Positions 16,406 to 24,665 of a stretch of DNA of 52,558 nt are shown in pieces. The first letter of the stretch is position 1; every line of letters starts with the position of its first letter. Both the position numbers and the translations under genes were made by a program. The notes under the pieces are model-generated. The model did not search any database. It was not told where the DNA came from and worked only from the letters and a program-made list of their open reading frames with translations. The stretch is taken from contig JAAETV010000532.1 in the NCBI GenBank assembly GCA_024227975.1, positions 1 to 52,558 of the forward strand, read 5' to 3'. The DNA comes from Actinomycetes bacterium. Lineage in GTDB: Bacteria > Actinomycetota > Acidimicrobiia > Acidimicrobiales > SZUA-35.

Positions 16406-17229
16406 ACTGCGGCCTCCGGGATGGCCTCCAACCGCTCCTTGGGAATCACGTCATCTCCGGCGATGCAGAGGCCGTAGGTGTTGTTGTCGAGACGACCGAG
16501 CGCATTGTCTATGTCATCGACGGCTTGTCGGGCCGCGGCTGACAGGGCAAGGTCGCGGTCGCGCTCAACGGCGATCGTATCGCCCTCGCCCGACTCCTCG
16601 TCGAACTGAACGTCACCCGGTTCCCGGTCGGCCATCAGGGCCGCAGCTTCGGCCGCTAGCCGGTCAGCACTGCTGGTGTACTTGGCCCGCTCGCGAAGGA
16701 GGGCCTCGCGCTGGTCACTGAGCCAATCCTTGTCAAGCAGGTACTTGGCGCTGGCAGGTATGGTTCTGACGTTGGGTTCAGTCTTGGTAGCTATGGACCT
16801 CTTCTTGGGCTTCGGAGCGGCTTTCTTGACCTTGGTGGCCGAGGCACTTGATGCTCCGGCTGCCTTCTTCGTGGCTTGTTGGTTCTTCGACACTGCTTTC
16901 TTCGACACTGCTTTCTTTGACGGGGTCTTGGTGGCTGCGGCATTCTCGGCGGATCGACCTCGCGCCTTGGCCGCTGGTTTCTTGGCAGCTGACTTCCTAG
17001 CAGCTGATTTCTTGATCGCTGGCTTTTTAGCCACTGATTTCTTGGTCACTGGCTTCTTGGCTACTGACTTCTTGGCTACTGGCTTCTTGGAGGCAGCGCC
17101 CTTCTTCGCTCCTCCACCCTGGGATGTGCTCTTCGTCACAGGAGCCTTCTTTGCTGCCGCTGACGTCGAAGAACTCGATTTCTTGGTCGCCGCTTTCTTG
17201 GCGCCTTGTGCCTTCTTGCTTGGTGCCAC
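16375..17229 (-). CDS. DksA/TraR-like protein with long basic N-terminal tail and degenerate zinc finger
   Basis: 284 residues from GTG 17229. Residues 1 to about 160 are a Lys/Ala/Ser-rich tail with repeated AKK and PAKK-type units, like histone H1 tails. A coiled-coil region (DWLSDQREALLRERAKY) and the DksA C-terminal domain follow (ALGRLDNNTYGLC... IPKERLEAIPEAAVC). The zinc finger keeps Cys255 and Cys276, but the partner positions are Gly258 and His279. By family it would enter the RNA polymerase secondary channel, though actinobacterial members are poorly characterised. The tail may bind DNA or rRNA. The longer frame up to 17511 covers the promoter and is not used. Confidence 0.85.
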   Translation of the reverse strand: MAPSKKAQGAKKAATKKSSSSTSAAAKKAPVTKSTSQGGGAKKGAASKKPVAKKSVAKKPVTKKSVAKKPAIKKSAARKSAAKKPAAKARGRSAENAAATKTPSKKAVSKKAVSKNQQATKKAAGASSASATKVKKAAPKPKKRSIATKTEPNVRTIPASAKYLLDKDWLSDQREALLRERAKYTSSADRLAAEAAALMADREPGDVQFDEESGEGDTIAVERDRDLALSAAARQAVDDIDNALGRLDNNTYGLCIAGDDVIPKERLEAIPEAAVCVQHKTSMF

Positions 17230-17380
17230 TGTGTGCTCACGATGCCTTTTGTTGTCGGTGTCGCCAGGTCCCCCCGGACAAGTGCTTCTTGGCAATGACG
17301 GTTCTCCCTCCAAGCCGGTACTGATGCCGGCCGTTGTAGCAAGCATCAACATCACCACCGGGCTGGTGTGAGGTCGGCGT

Positions 17381-17386
17381 ATTGTA
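17381..17386 (-). promoter_or_regulatory. Candidate -10 box for dksA-like gene
   Basis: The minus strand reads TACAAT, one base from TATAAT, with TTGGTG 18 bp upstream as a weak -35. It would give a leader of about 145 nt before GTG 17229. On the plus strand the overlapping TATTGT (17380-17385) could serve ileS. Confidence 0.4.
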
Positions 17387-17422
17387 GAGGATCCACCTCG
17401 CGACCACCAACGGCAGGTCCCA

Positions 17423-17459
17423 GGTTCGCCGAACCAGCGGGATGTCGAACCGCTGGTTC
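17423..17459 (+). promoter_or_regulatory. ileS leader with mutually exclusive hairpins
   Basis: GAACCAGCGG (17431-17440) pairs perfectly with CCGCTGGTTC (17450-17459) around a 9-nt loop. The GAACC of its 5' arm can instead pair with GGTTC at 17423-17427. The two foldings exclude each other, which is typical of regulated leaders. It ends 50 nt before the ileS ATG. Actinobacterial ileS genes often have a translational T-box, but I could not find the conserved T-box sequence here. Confidence 0.45.
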
Positions 17460-17509
17460 CGACCCCATATTCCGGCTCTGGGCCGAGAGGGTGCCGATAT
17501 CGTGGGCTC

Positions 17510-20500
17510 ATGGCATCTGACGCCCCCCACCAGCACTATCCCGAGGTACCGACCCGCGCCGACTTCCCAGCGATTGAGCGGGCCATCCTCGATCGGTGGA
17601 AGACCGAGGGCACCTTCGTGGCCTCGGTGGAGGGCCGACCGACCCCAGCGGAAGGGGGCAGCCAGTATGTTTTCAATGATGGGCCACCGTTCGCCAATGG
17701 TCTCCCTCATTATGGTCATCTCCTGACCGGCTACGTGAAAGACGTCGTCCCCCGCTACCAGACAATGCGAGGGAACCGGGTGGAGCGTGTCTTCGGCTGG
17801 GACTGCCATGGGCTACCAGCCGAGATGGAGACGGAAAAGGAGCTCGGGGTTTCGGGTCGTCGCGCCATCATCGACTACGGGATCGAGGCATTCAACCAGC
17901 AGTGCCGCCAGTCCGTCCTCCGCTACACGACAGAGTGGGAGGACTATGTCACCCGCCAGGCCCGCTGGGTCGATTTCGAAAACGGCTACAAGACCATGGA
18001 CCTGTCCTACATGGAATCGGTCATGTGGGCCTTCAAGCAGTTGTGGGACAAGGGGTTGGTCTATGAGGCACACCGGGTCATGCCCTACTCATGGGGCGCC
18101 GAGACCCCTTTGGCCAACTTCGAGATCCGTCTCGACGATGCCACCCGTCCCCGCCAAGATCCGGCTCTGACCGTTGGTTTCACCCTCGACCCCAGGCCCG
18201 ATGACCCCGGTCCGCTCAGGATTCTGGCCTGGACGACCACCCCGTGGACACTTCCATCCAATCTTGCTCTGGCTGTTGGTCCTGAGATCGACTATGCCAT
18301 CGTCGCTCTCGACGATGGCAGTGGCGATCATGTTGTGCTCGCTGAGGCTGCCCTCGAGCGATACAGCAAGGAGCTCGGCTCGGCCGAGCCGGTGGCGGTC
18401 GTCCCGGGCCGAGATCTGGTTGGCCGCAGCTACCGACCTCTGATGCCGTACTTCGTCGACCAGGAAAACGCCTTCGTCGTTCTCGGCGCTGATTTTGTCG
18501 AGACCGCCGATGGCACCGGTGTGGTCCACATCGCTCCCGGGTTCGGTGAGGATGACCAGGTCATCGGTGAAGGGGCCGGTATAGAGCTCGTTGTCCCAGT
18601 TGACGAAGAGGGCCGATTCACCGACGAGGTCTTCGACTTCGTCGGCATGAATGTGTTCGACGCCAACCCCAAGGTCATCGAGAAGCTCAAGGCCGAGGGG
18701 GTCGTACTCCGCCATCAGACGTACGACCACAACTATCCCCACTGCTGGCGTACTGACACACCCATCATCTACCGGGCCATCAACTCCTGGTACGTACGGG
18801 TCACCGATCTGACTGATCGCCTCCTGGCCGCCAACCAGAAGATCAACTGGATCCCCGATCATGTTCGCGACGGACGCTTCGGAAAGTGGCTCGAAGGCGC
18901 TCGCGACTGGTCCATCAGCCGCAATCGCTTCTGGGGTGCCCCCATCCCCGTCTGGCGCAGCGACGATCCCGACTACCCTCGCGTCGACGTCTACGGCTCC
19001 CTCGATGAGCTCGAAGCCGACTTCGGGGTGCGCCCGACCGACCTCCACCGCCCCTTCGTCGATGAACTGGTCCGGCCCAACCCCGACGATCCCACCGGCA
19101 AGTCGATGATGCGGCGAGTCCCCGAAGTGCTCGACTGCTGGTTCGAGTCGGGATCGATGCCCTTCGCCCAGTTGCACTACCCATTCGAGAACATCGAGCG
19201 CTTCGAGAACCATAATCCAGCCGACTTCATCGTCGAGTACATCAACCAGACCCGGGGCTGGTTCTACACCATGCACGTATTGTCGGTGGCTCTGTTCGAC
19301 CAGCCGGCCTTCGCCAACGTGATTTGTCATGGGCTGGTTCTGGCCGACGATGGCCAGAAGCTGTCCAAACGGCTGCGCAACTACCCAGACCCCCTCGAAG
19401 TGTTCGCCACCATCGGGTCTGATGCCTTGCGTTGGTACTCGATGAGCTCGCCCATTCTGCGGGGCCTGGACCTGCGTATCGACGCCGACGGTGCCGGCAT
19501 CCGTGATGTCGTCCGCCAGGTACTGAACCCAATCTGGAGCGCGTACAGCTTCTTCACCCTCTACGCCAACGCCGAGGGATTCATGGCCGAGCCCTCCGTC
19601 GATTCGACCAACCTCCTCGATCGCTACATCCTGGCCAAGACCCACCGCCTGGTCATCGACACCGAAGTCGCATTCGATGCCTATGACATCGCCGGTGCTT
19701 GTGCCTCCATCCAGGGCTTCCTCGATGCCTTGACCAACTGGTACATCCGACGTAGTCGAGAGCGGTTCTGGAACACCAACAACACCCAGACTGGCTCCGC
19801 CAACGGTGACCGTCCCGTTGACTCCGAAGCTCTCAACACCCTCTACACGGTCTTGTTGACCCTGACCAAGACCATGGCACCCCTCCTCCCCCTCACGGCT
19901 GAGGAGATCTGGCTGGGGTTGAGTAGCCCGCTGAAGGGATCCAGCTACGACGACGGCCGCCTCCAAAGTGTCCATCTCCAGGATTGGCCCGACCCTGCTG
20001 CCCTGCCGGCCGACGATGAGCTGGTTGCGGCCATGGATCGCCTGCGAGATGTTGCATCGGCCGCCCTGTCGTTGCGAGACGAGCGGGGGCTTCGGGTACG
20101 CCTACCCCTGGCCGAGGCCACGGTTGCCGGCGCTGGTGTGGAGATCATCCGTCCCTTCATCGACCTCCTGGCCGATGAGATCAACGTCAAGACGGTGACG
20201 ATCACCGACGATGTCGAGGACTACGGGTCATTCCGACTGCGACCGAGCGGGCGGGTCCTGGGGCCGAGGTTGGGACCAGAGGTCCAAACCGTGATCAAGG
20301 CGGCCAAAGCCGGCCAATGGGAGGCCAACGACGACGGCTCGGTCTCGGTGGCTGGCCATCATCTGGTCGACGATGAGTTCGAGCTCGGCCTCGACCCCCT
20401 TGATGGGGTTACGGCCGCTCCTCTGAGTGGCAATGACGCCGTTGTTGTTCTTGACACCGAACTGACGCCGGCGCTCGAGGCGGAAGGCTTGGCCCGGGAC

Positions 20501-20731
20501 CTCGTCCGCGTGGTCCAACAGCTGCGCAAGGAGCGTGATCTGGCTATTACCGACCGGATCAAGCTCAGTCTGGATCTCCCGACCCAGGTGGAAGAGAGCC
20601 TCCGGCCCCACCTCGACTGGGTTGCAGCCCAGGTCCTGGCCACCGAAGTGGTGTCCGCACCGGGACTGGCCAACAAACACGATCTGAGCGGCAACATCGT
20701 CGGCTTCGACCTAGCCACGATCTCGGCCTAG
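17510..20731 (+). CDS. ileS: Isoleucyl-tRNA synthetase
   Basis: 1073 residues, the long eukaryal-like form typical of actinobacteria. The class I signature is HYGH at 67-70 and KLSKR at 617-621, followed by the RNYPDP segment of long-form enzymes. A CP1 editing domain with TTTPWTLPSNLAL lies between them, and an anticodon-binding domain and C-terminal extension follow. It charges tRNA-Ile and edits valine. Long-form enzymes are often naturally resistant to mupirocin; here that is an inference from type. ATG 17510 has no strong Shine-Dalgarno and is preceded by a hairpin leader. The gene converges on divIVA with a terminator between them. Confidence 0.96.
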   Translation: MASDAPHQHYPEVPTRADFPAIERAILDRWKTEGTFVASVEGRPTPAEGGSQYVFNDGPPFANGLPHYGHLLTGYVKDVVPRYQTMRGNRVERVFGWDCHGLPAEMETEKELGVSGRRAIIDYGIEAFNQQCRQSVLRYTTEWEDYVTRQARWVDFENGYKTMDLSYMESVMWAFKQLWDKGLVYEAHRVMPYSWGAETPLANFEIRLDDATRPRQDPALTVGFTLDPRPDDPGPLRILAWTTTPWTLPSNLALAVGPEIDYAIVALDDGSGDHVVLAEAALERYSKELGSAEPVAVVPGRDLVGRSYRPLMPYFVDQENAFVVLGADFVETADGTGVVHIAPGFGEDDQVIGEGAGIELVVPVDEEGRFTDEVFDFVGMNVFDANPKVIEKLKAEGVVLRHQTYDHNYPHCWRTDTPIIYRAINSWYVRVTDLTDRLLAANQKINWIPDHVRDGRFGKWLEGARDWSISRNRFWGAPIPVWRSDDPDYPRVDVYGSLDELEADFGVRPTDLHRPFVDELVRPNPDDPTGKSMMRRVPEVLDCWFESGSMPFAQLHYPFENIERFENHNPADFIVEYINQTRGWFYTMHVLSVALFDQPAFANVICHGLVLADDGQKLSKRLRNYPDPLEVFATIGSDALRWYSMSSPILRGLDLRIDADGAGIRDVVRQVLNPIWSAYSFFTLYANAEGFMAEPSVDSTNLLDRYILAKTHRLVIDTEVAFDAYDIAGACASIQGFLDALTNWYIRRSRERFWNTNNTQTGSANGDRPVDSEALNTLYTVLLTLTKTMAPLLPLTAEEIWLGLSSPLKGSSYDDGRLQSVHLQDWPDPAALPADDELVAAMDRLRDVASAALSLRDERGLRVRLPLAEATVAGAGVEIIRPFIDLLADEINVKTVTITDDVEDYGSFRLRPSGRVLGPRLGPEVQTVIKAAKAGQWEANDDGSVSVAGHHLVDDEFELGLDPLDGVTAAPLSGNDAVVVLDTELTPALEAEGLARDLVRVVQQLRKERDLAITDRIKLSLDLPTQVEESLRPHLDWVAAQVLATEVVSAPGLANKHDLSGNIVGFDLATISA

Positions 20732-20750
20732 TAACAACTCGAACCGCAAA

Positions 20751-20792
20751 ACAGGCTTGGCCCAGGGCTCTTCAACCCCGGGCCAAGCCTGT
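20751..20792. terminator. Bidirectional terminator between ileS and divIVA
   Basis: ACAGGCTTGGCCC (20751-20763) pairs perfectly over 13 bp with GGGCCAAGCCTGT (20780-20792). The plus strand continues with four CTGT units and the minus strand with TTTT, so it can serve both convergent genes. Confidence 0.85.
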
Positions 20793-20819
20793 CTGTCTGT
20801 CTGTTACTTGGTTGTCTGA

Positions 20820-22022
20820 CTACTTCTTACGACCAAACCAGCCACCACCTCGGTTGGCCTGATCGTCTTCCAAAAAGTCGGTGATGGGATCGCCAACACC
20901 TGGCTCCTCAGTGGTGACCCGGCGGAGCTCGTCCAGGAAAGGGTCACCAGTTGGCGGCGGGGGGTTTGCACCGTCCTGACCTGGCGCTGAGGCCGAAGCC
21001 TGAGCACCACCGTTGGAGGATGTCTCACCGTTGGCGTTGACCACTTCGGCCGGCGCCTCTACCTCATCATCGTATTCAGCGGCATCGTCACCATCGTGGT
21101 CAGCACCGCGGACGTCGCTGGGAGCGATCTCGTCCAACTCCTCGGGCGCAATGACCTCGGTCGGGCGGCTCGTTTCCTCGATGGCGATGTTCGCCTCAGT
21201 TTCGAGCTCGTCAAGCGCTACCACCTCAACCGAGATGGGTGGATAGTCAGTGCTGTCGACAACACCGATCTCAGCTGGCTCCAACGCCTCCCTGGAGCGC
21301 AACAGCTCGGGATCGTCGAGGACGGCATTCAACTCGTCCAGTGCCTGCTTGACATCGGTCCGTCGTGCCTCCAGATGACGCTCGAAACGGGAGACGTCGG
21401 CTTGGAGCAACCCGTGGATGTGCTGGAGATCGTTGATCTGCTCCAGCAGCTGGGTTCGCTCGGACTCATGGGCCCGGGCCAGCTCCTCCTCAACGGCGTT
21501 GACCCGCTGCTGGGCCTCGTCCTTGGCGTTTTCGAGCATCTTGGCTCGTTCCGCCGCGGCATCGGCCAGGAGTCGCTCACGATGAGCAACAGCCTCAGTC
21601 GTCATTTCCGTCGCCTGGTCACGGGCATCAGCCAACAAGGCGTTCGACTGGAACTCTGCCTCGTTTCGTAGTCGCTCGGCTTCCTCCTTGGCCTCCCGTA
21701 CGGTCGTGTCGGCCGTACGTTGGGCGTTGACGAGGGTGTTTCGCAACGTCTCGTCGAAATCGGGCATGGGTGCCGGGGGTGATCCCGGTGGGGCTGGCGA
21801 CTGGGACGGACTTCGAGCCTCAATCAGCCGAGCCTCGGCCGATGCTGCCCTATTCTCCGCCTCTGACAGCCGAGCTTGGAGCTTCTCGATCTCGTCGGCC
21901 AGTGGCGCCAGATTGGCCAGAACCCGGTCGACTTGATCTTTGCTGTAACCCCTTGTCTCTTCTTCGAATCGGATGTCGGGGATTCTCCGAAGCAACCGAA
22001 GCTTGTCACTTTGCTGGGCCAT
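20820..22022 (-). CDS. DivIVA domain protein (Wag31-like)
   Basis: 400 residues from ATG 22022. The N-terminal RGYSKDQVDRVLANL corresponds to the RGYxxxEVD motif of DivIVA/Wag31. Long Ala/Glu/Arg-rich coiled coils run through about residue 240 and are interrupted by a Pro-rich linker near residues 75-95. The C-terminal third is acidic and disordered and ends in GGWFGRKK. DivIVA proteins sit at curved membrane near poles and septa and organise cell wall growth. The position at the end of the sepF - yggT - divIVA string is the standard actinobacterial one. This copy is longer than Wag31 and has an unusual acidic tail. Confidence 0.88.
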   Translation of the reverse strand: MAQQSDKLRLLRRIPDIRFEEETRGYSKDQVDRVLANLAPLADEIEKLQARLSEAENRAASAEARLIEARSPSQSPAPPGSPPAPMPDFDETLRNTLVNAQRTADTTVREAKEEAERLRNEAEFQSNALLADARDQATEMTTEAVAHRERLLADAAAERAKMLENAKDEAQQRVNAVEEELARAHESERTQLLEQINDLQHIHGLLQADVSRFERHLEARRTDVKQALDELNAVLDDPELLRSREALEPAEIGVVDSTDYPPISVEVVALDELETEANIAIEETSRPTEVIAPEELDEIAPSDVRGADHDGDDAAEYDDEVEAPAEVVNANGETSSNGGAQASASAPGQDGANPPPPTGDPFLDELRRVTTEEPGVGDPITDFLEDDQANRGGGWFGRKK

Positions 22023-22104
22023 GCCGGTCAGGCTAGCCCCAGCGCAAGCTTGGCGCACTAGGCAGCAGAACCATGGCTTCGGCCGCCCCTATCAGGTGCG
22101 ACGC

Positions 22105-22359
22105 TCAGCGACAGAGAATCGTCTCCAAGACCTGCAGTCCGATCAAGACCAAGATCTCAGCCAGGCCGAATCCGGCCAGTGCACCAGGCAGCGGGGGCAG
22201 GGAGCGTCGAAGGGGCAAGATCACGGGATCGGTGACGACCACGGCTAGGTCACGGACACTCGACGCAGTCGAACCGCTCCCCAACGGGAAGAACGACATG
22301 ACCAGTCTCAGAAGGAAGACGAACTGGAAGGCGAGCAGGAAGATGCAAACATAAGTCAT
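22105..22359 (-). CDS. YggT family membrane protein
   Basis: 84 residues with two membrane segments around a TDPVILPLRRSLPP loop, the YggT family signature (usually DPxLxPxRRxxP). The family lies beside sepF and divIVA in many Gram-positive bacteria and is linked to division or osmotic adaptation; its biochemical role is not settled. It starts 26 bp after sepF and ends 82 bp before divIVA, and is probably co-transcribed with both. Confidence 0.88.
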   Translation of the reverse strand: MTYVCIFLLAFQFVFLLRLVMSFFPLGSGSTASSVRDLAVVVTDPVILPLRRSLPPLPGALAGFGLAEILVLIGLQVLETILCR

Positions 22360-22385
22360 AGGCCGAGCTGGATCGTAGCGCCCCG

Positions 22386-23099
22386 CTACTCGTATCCCCG
22401 TTGCTCCATCCGTTGCCGGTCTTCTGCGGACACCTCGACCGAACTGGGTGTTAGCAGGAACACCTGGGAGGCGATCTTCTCCATGCCCCCATCGAGGGCG
22501 TAGCAGATCCCACTGGCGAAGTCGATGAGACGACGAGCCAGGTCGCGTTCGACCCCTTGCAGGTTCATGATGACAGGCACCCCGTTCTTGAACTCGTCAG
22601 CCAGGACCTTGGCCTCCCCGAAGGTTTGGAGAGACAAAGCGCGAGGCTTGACGTAGCGAGGTCCTCCCGAAAAGGAGTCGGGGCCGTCCTCACGCTCTGG
22701 CTCGGTGCTGTTGGGTGGCACGGACCTCACAGTAATCCCGTCGTCGGCCGGATCGAAGTCGGCCGGAGGAACAGCACGGAGGGGCCGAACCGACTCCCGG
22801 TCCGAGGAGTCCCAGCGAGGCCGGGGCGAACGGCTCTCCCGTGTTGGGCGGTGGCGCCCCCCCGGCGTCGAGCCCTGGGTCGGGGCGGCCAACCAATCGG
22901 GTCGACGGCGTTGTGAGTGAGGATCCTCGTCGTCACGGACGTCGATCGTCGGATCCTGGGATGAGTCGTCGGAATGGTCCTCCTCGAGGCGGGCCTCGTC
23001 GTCGCCCCCCGAGTCGTCGACGTCGTAGAGGTAGCCGTCGTCGTAGTCTTCATCGGGGCCTAGCCCCATATACGTCAGCACACTACGCAACATCGACAT
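22386..23099 (-). CDS. sepF: Cell division protein SepF
   Basis: 237 residues. The N-terminal start (MLRSVLTYMGLG) is the amphipathic membrane-targeting helix. A long acidic and then Pro/Arg-rich linker follows, and the C-terminal SepF domain (about 148-225) has FGEAKVLADEFKNGVPVIMNLQG and RRLIDFASGICYALDGG, the dimer and FtsZ-tail binding core. SepF anchors FtsZ to the membrane; actinobacteria lack FtsA, so it is likely essential. AGGAG is 7 nt before ATG 23099. A possible -10 box TACAAT on the minus strand at 23162-23167 may give it its own promoter. Confidence 0.94.
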   Translation of the reverse strand: MSMLRSVLTYMGLGPDEDYDDGYLYDVDDSGGDDEARLEEDHSDDSSQDPTIDVRDDEDPHSQRRRPDWLAAPTQGSTPGGRHRPTRESRSPRPRWDSSDRESVRPLRAVPPADFDPADDGITVRSVPPNSTEPEREDGPDSFSGGPRYVKPRALSLQTFGEAKVLADEFKNGVPVIMNLQGVERDLARRLIDFASGICYALDGGMEKIASQVFLLTPSSVEVSAEDRQRMEQRGYE

Positions 23100-23177
23100 C
23101 AGGTCACTCCTAGACCAAGGTCATTCCGCCGACAGTGGTGTAGCTACATCGGCTGGACCCGATTGTAGTTTCTCACG

Positions 23178-23194
23178 CCGCCGGTCCTCGGCGG
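23178..23194. other. GC-rich hairpin between yggS and sepF
   Basis: CCGCCG (23178-23183) pairs with CGGCGG (23189-23194) around five bases, extendable by a G-T and a C-G pair. It lies in the 120-bp gap between yggS and sepF, just upstream of a possible TACAAT box. There is no clear T-tract, so it may be an attenuating or processing structure. Confidence 0.35.
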
Positions 23195-23219
23195 TGGTTC
23201 TTCCTGAGATGAATACAAG

Positions 23220-23924
23220 TCATTCCCTCACCGGGCGAGAGCCGAACAAGGCGGAGCCGATTCGAACCATGGTGCTCCCCTCCTGGATCGCAATCTCGAA
23301 ATCGCCAGACATGCCCATCGAGAGCTCGTCGACCTCGCAGAGTTGACCCAGATCCCGCAAGGCGGCGAAACCAGGACGGGGGTCGGTATCGGCTGAGGTC
23401 GGCCCGACCGTCATGAGGCCGGCGACGATGAGACCCTGCTGGCGACCACGGTCGACGAGCCGGACGGCATCATTGGCTGAACACCCCGATTTCTGATCCT
23501 CAGCAGTGGTATTGACCTGGACAAGGATCCGGTCCCCCGGTGAACGCTTGGCGATCTCATCGACCAGAGACTCCCGGTCGACGCTGTGCCACAGGGCAAC
23601 GGTTCCGGCCAGAAGCTTGACCTTGTTGCGTTGGAGACCACCAATGAAATGCCAACGGATGGCGGCGGCCAAATCGGGGGCCGTCTCGGTCAGTTCGGCC
23701 GCCTTGGCTGCCAGCTCCTGGGCGTAGTTCTCGCCGAGATCGGCGAGGCCGGCCTCGATGCCGACCTGGATGTAGGAGAAGGGAAAGGCTTTGGTCACGG
23801 CTACCAGGGTGACCTGGTCCGGGTTTCCTCCTGCAGCCTCGATCCGTTCACCGATCATGGCCGCCCGTGTCCGCACCACCTCTGCTGAGGGCGGTGTCAA
23901 GGGCTCTACTGGCTCCGCCACCAT
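23220..23924 (-). CDS. PLP homeostasis protein (YggS/PLPBP family)
   Basis: 234 residues from ATG 23924, which follows a GGGGAGGGG purine block; the longer frame to 24005 would run into pgeF. LVAVTKAFPF places the PLP-binding Lys at residue 45. GENYAQEL, WHFIGGLQRNKVK, the LSMGMSGDFEIAI block and VRIGSALFG are the family's PLP-barrel motifs. YggS binds pyridoxal phosphate without known catalysis and maintains vitamin B6 and amino-acid balance. It lies 17 bp downstream of pgeF in the conserved pgeF - yggS - sepF order. Confidence 0.94.
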   Translation of the reverse strand: MVAEPVEPLTPPSAEVVRTRAAMIGERIEAAGGNPDQVTLVAVTKAFPFSYIQVGIEAGLADLGENYAQELAAKAAELTETAPDLAAAIRWHFIGGLQRNKVKLLAGTVALWHSVDRESLVDEIAKRSPGDRILVQVNTTAEDQKSGCSANDAVRLVDRGRQQGLIVAGLMTVGPTSADTDPRPGFAALRDLGQLCEVDELSMGMSGDFEIAIQEGSTMVRIGSALFGSRPVRE

Positions 23925-23941
23925 GGTCCCAGCCCCTCCCC

Positions 23942-24652
23942 TCAGCCGAGCCAGGCAACGGCTGCCTGGCGGCTCTCGTCGGCTCTGGTGCGATGGCTGT
24001 ACCAACGTTGGTCACTGGTACAGGGGGCGGGATCCGTCGGTGGCGGCCAGCCGGCCCGTTCACAAGCGACAGCGACGGCAGCCGGGACGTCGAGGGCCGG
24101 GGTTCCCCACCCGGTGCGGGCCTCCACCGTCGGGCCGAGACCGGCCACGGCCAGAGCCAGAGCCTCGGCCCCGAACTCATAGGCAGCAGCGTTGATGCAG
24201 GGGCCGAGGATGGCGGCGACGGGAGCTCCGGCCACGGCTCGCAGCTGGGATGCACTGGTGGCGACGATGTCGGCCACCAGTCCCCGCCAGCCGGCATGAA
24301 TGACGGCTACCCCACCCTCGGCGATGAGGACGACCGGGGCACAGTCGGCGGTGGTGACCGACAAGGGGCAGCCGGGAGTGACGGTCACCGCCGCGTCGGC
24401 CGCCACACCAGCCAGCTCACCAGGATGGCTGACGAAGACGGTGCGTCCCCCGTGGATCTGACGCAGCCAGGTCCACGGTTCGGGGGTTATGGCCTGGCGG
24501 CGCCCGGCCACCTCAGTCAGGTGGGGGTGGTCGCGGTCGACGTGGCCGTCACCCACTGCCGCTGGCAGGGGACGGAGATCTCCGTCTGAACGGTCGGTGA
24601 ACACGATATTGACGACGCCGGCTGAGGTCGTCACCGTTCGATGGTCGGACAC
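23942..24652 (-). CDS. pgeF: Peptidoglycan editing factor, laccase-domain protein
   Basis: 236 residues. The conserved metal/active-site residues are visible: His67 in QIHG, Cys104 in TTADCAPV, His119 in HAGWRG, and GPCI further on. This is the YfiH/PgeF family, formerly called multicopper polyphenol oxidoreductase. E. coli PgeF hydrolyses the incorrect UDP-MurNAc-L-Ser to keep L-Ala at position 1 of the stem peptide. The gene lies 13 bp after ftsZ, so the editing role fits its place in the cell wall cluster. Confidence 0.93.
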   Translation of the reverse strand: MSDHRTVTTSAGVVNIVFTDRSDGDLRPLPAAVGDGHVDRDHPHLTEVAGRRQAITPEPWTWLRQIHGGRTVFVSHPGELAGVAADAAVTVTPGCPLSVTTADCAPVVLIAEGGVAVIHAGWRGLVADIVATSASQLRAVAGAPVAAILGPCINAAAYEFGAEALALAVAGLGPTVEARTGWGTPALDVPAAVAVACERAGWPPPTDPAPCTSDQRWYSHRTRADESRQAAVAWLG

Positions 24653-24665
24653 GGTCGGTCGACGC

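Noticed and set aside
17340..17509. T-box riboswitch before ileS
   Set aside because: No convincing T-box consensus or specifier stem was found by eye; only two exclusive hairpins are supported.
17230..17511. Longer DksA-like reading frame up to 17511
   Set aside because: It would cover the divergent promoter region and the ileS leader, and its translation has no family similarity; GTG 17229 begins the basic tail.
18089..19975. 628-codon open frame opposite ileS
   Set aside because: It is fully antisense to a conserved synthetase gene in high-GC DNA and its translation resembles no family; antisense open frames are expected here.
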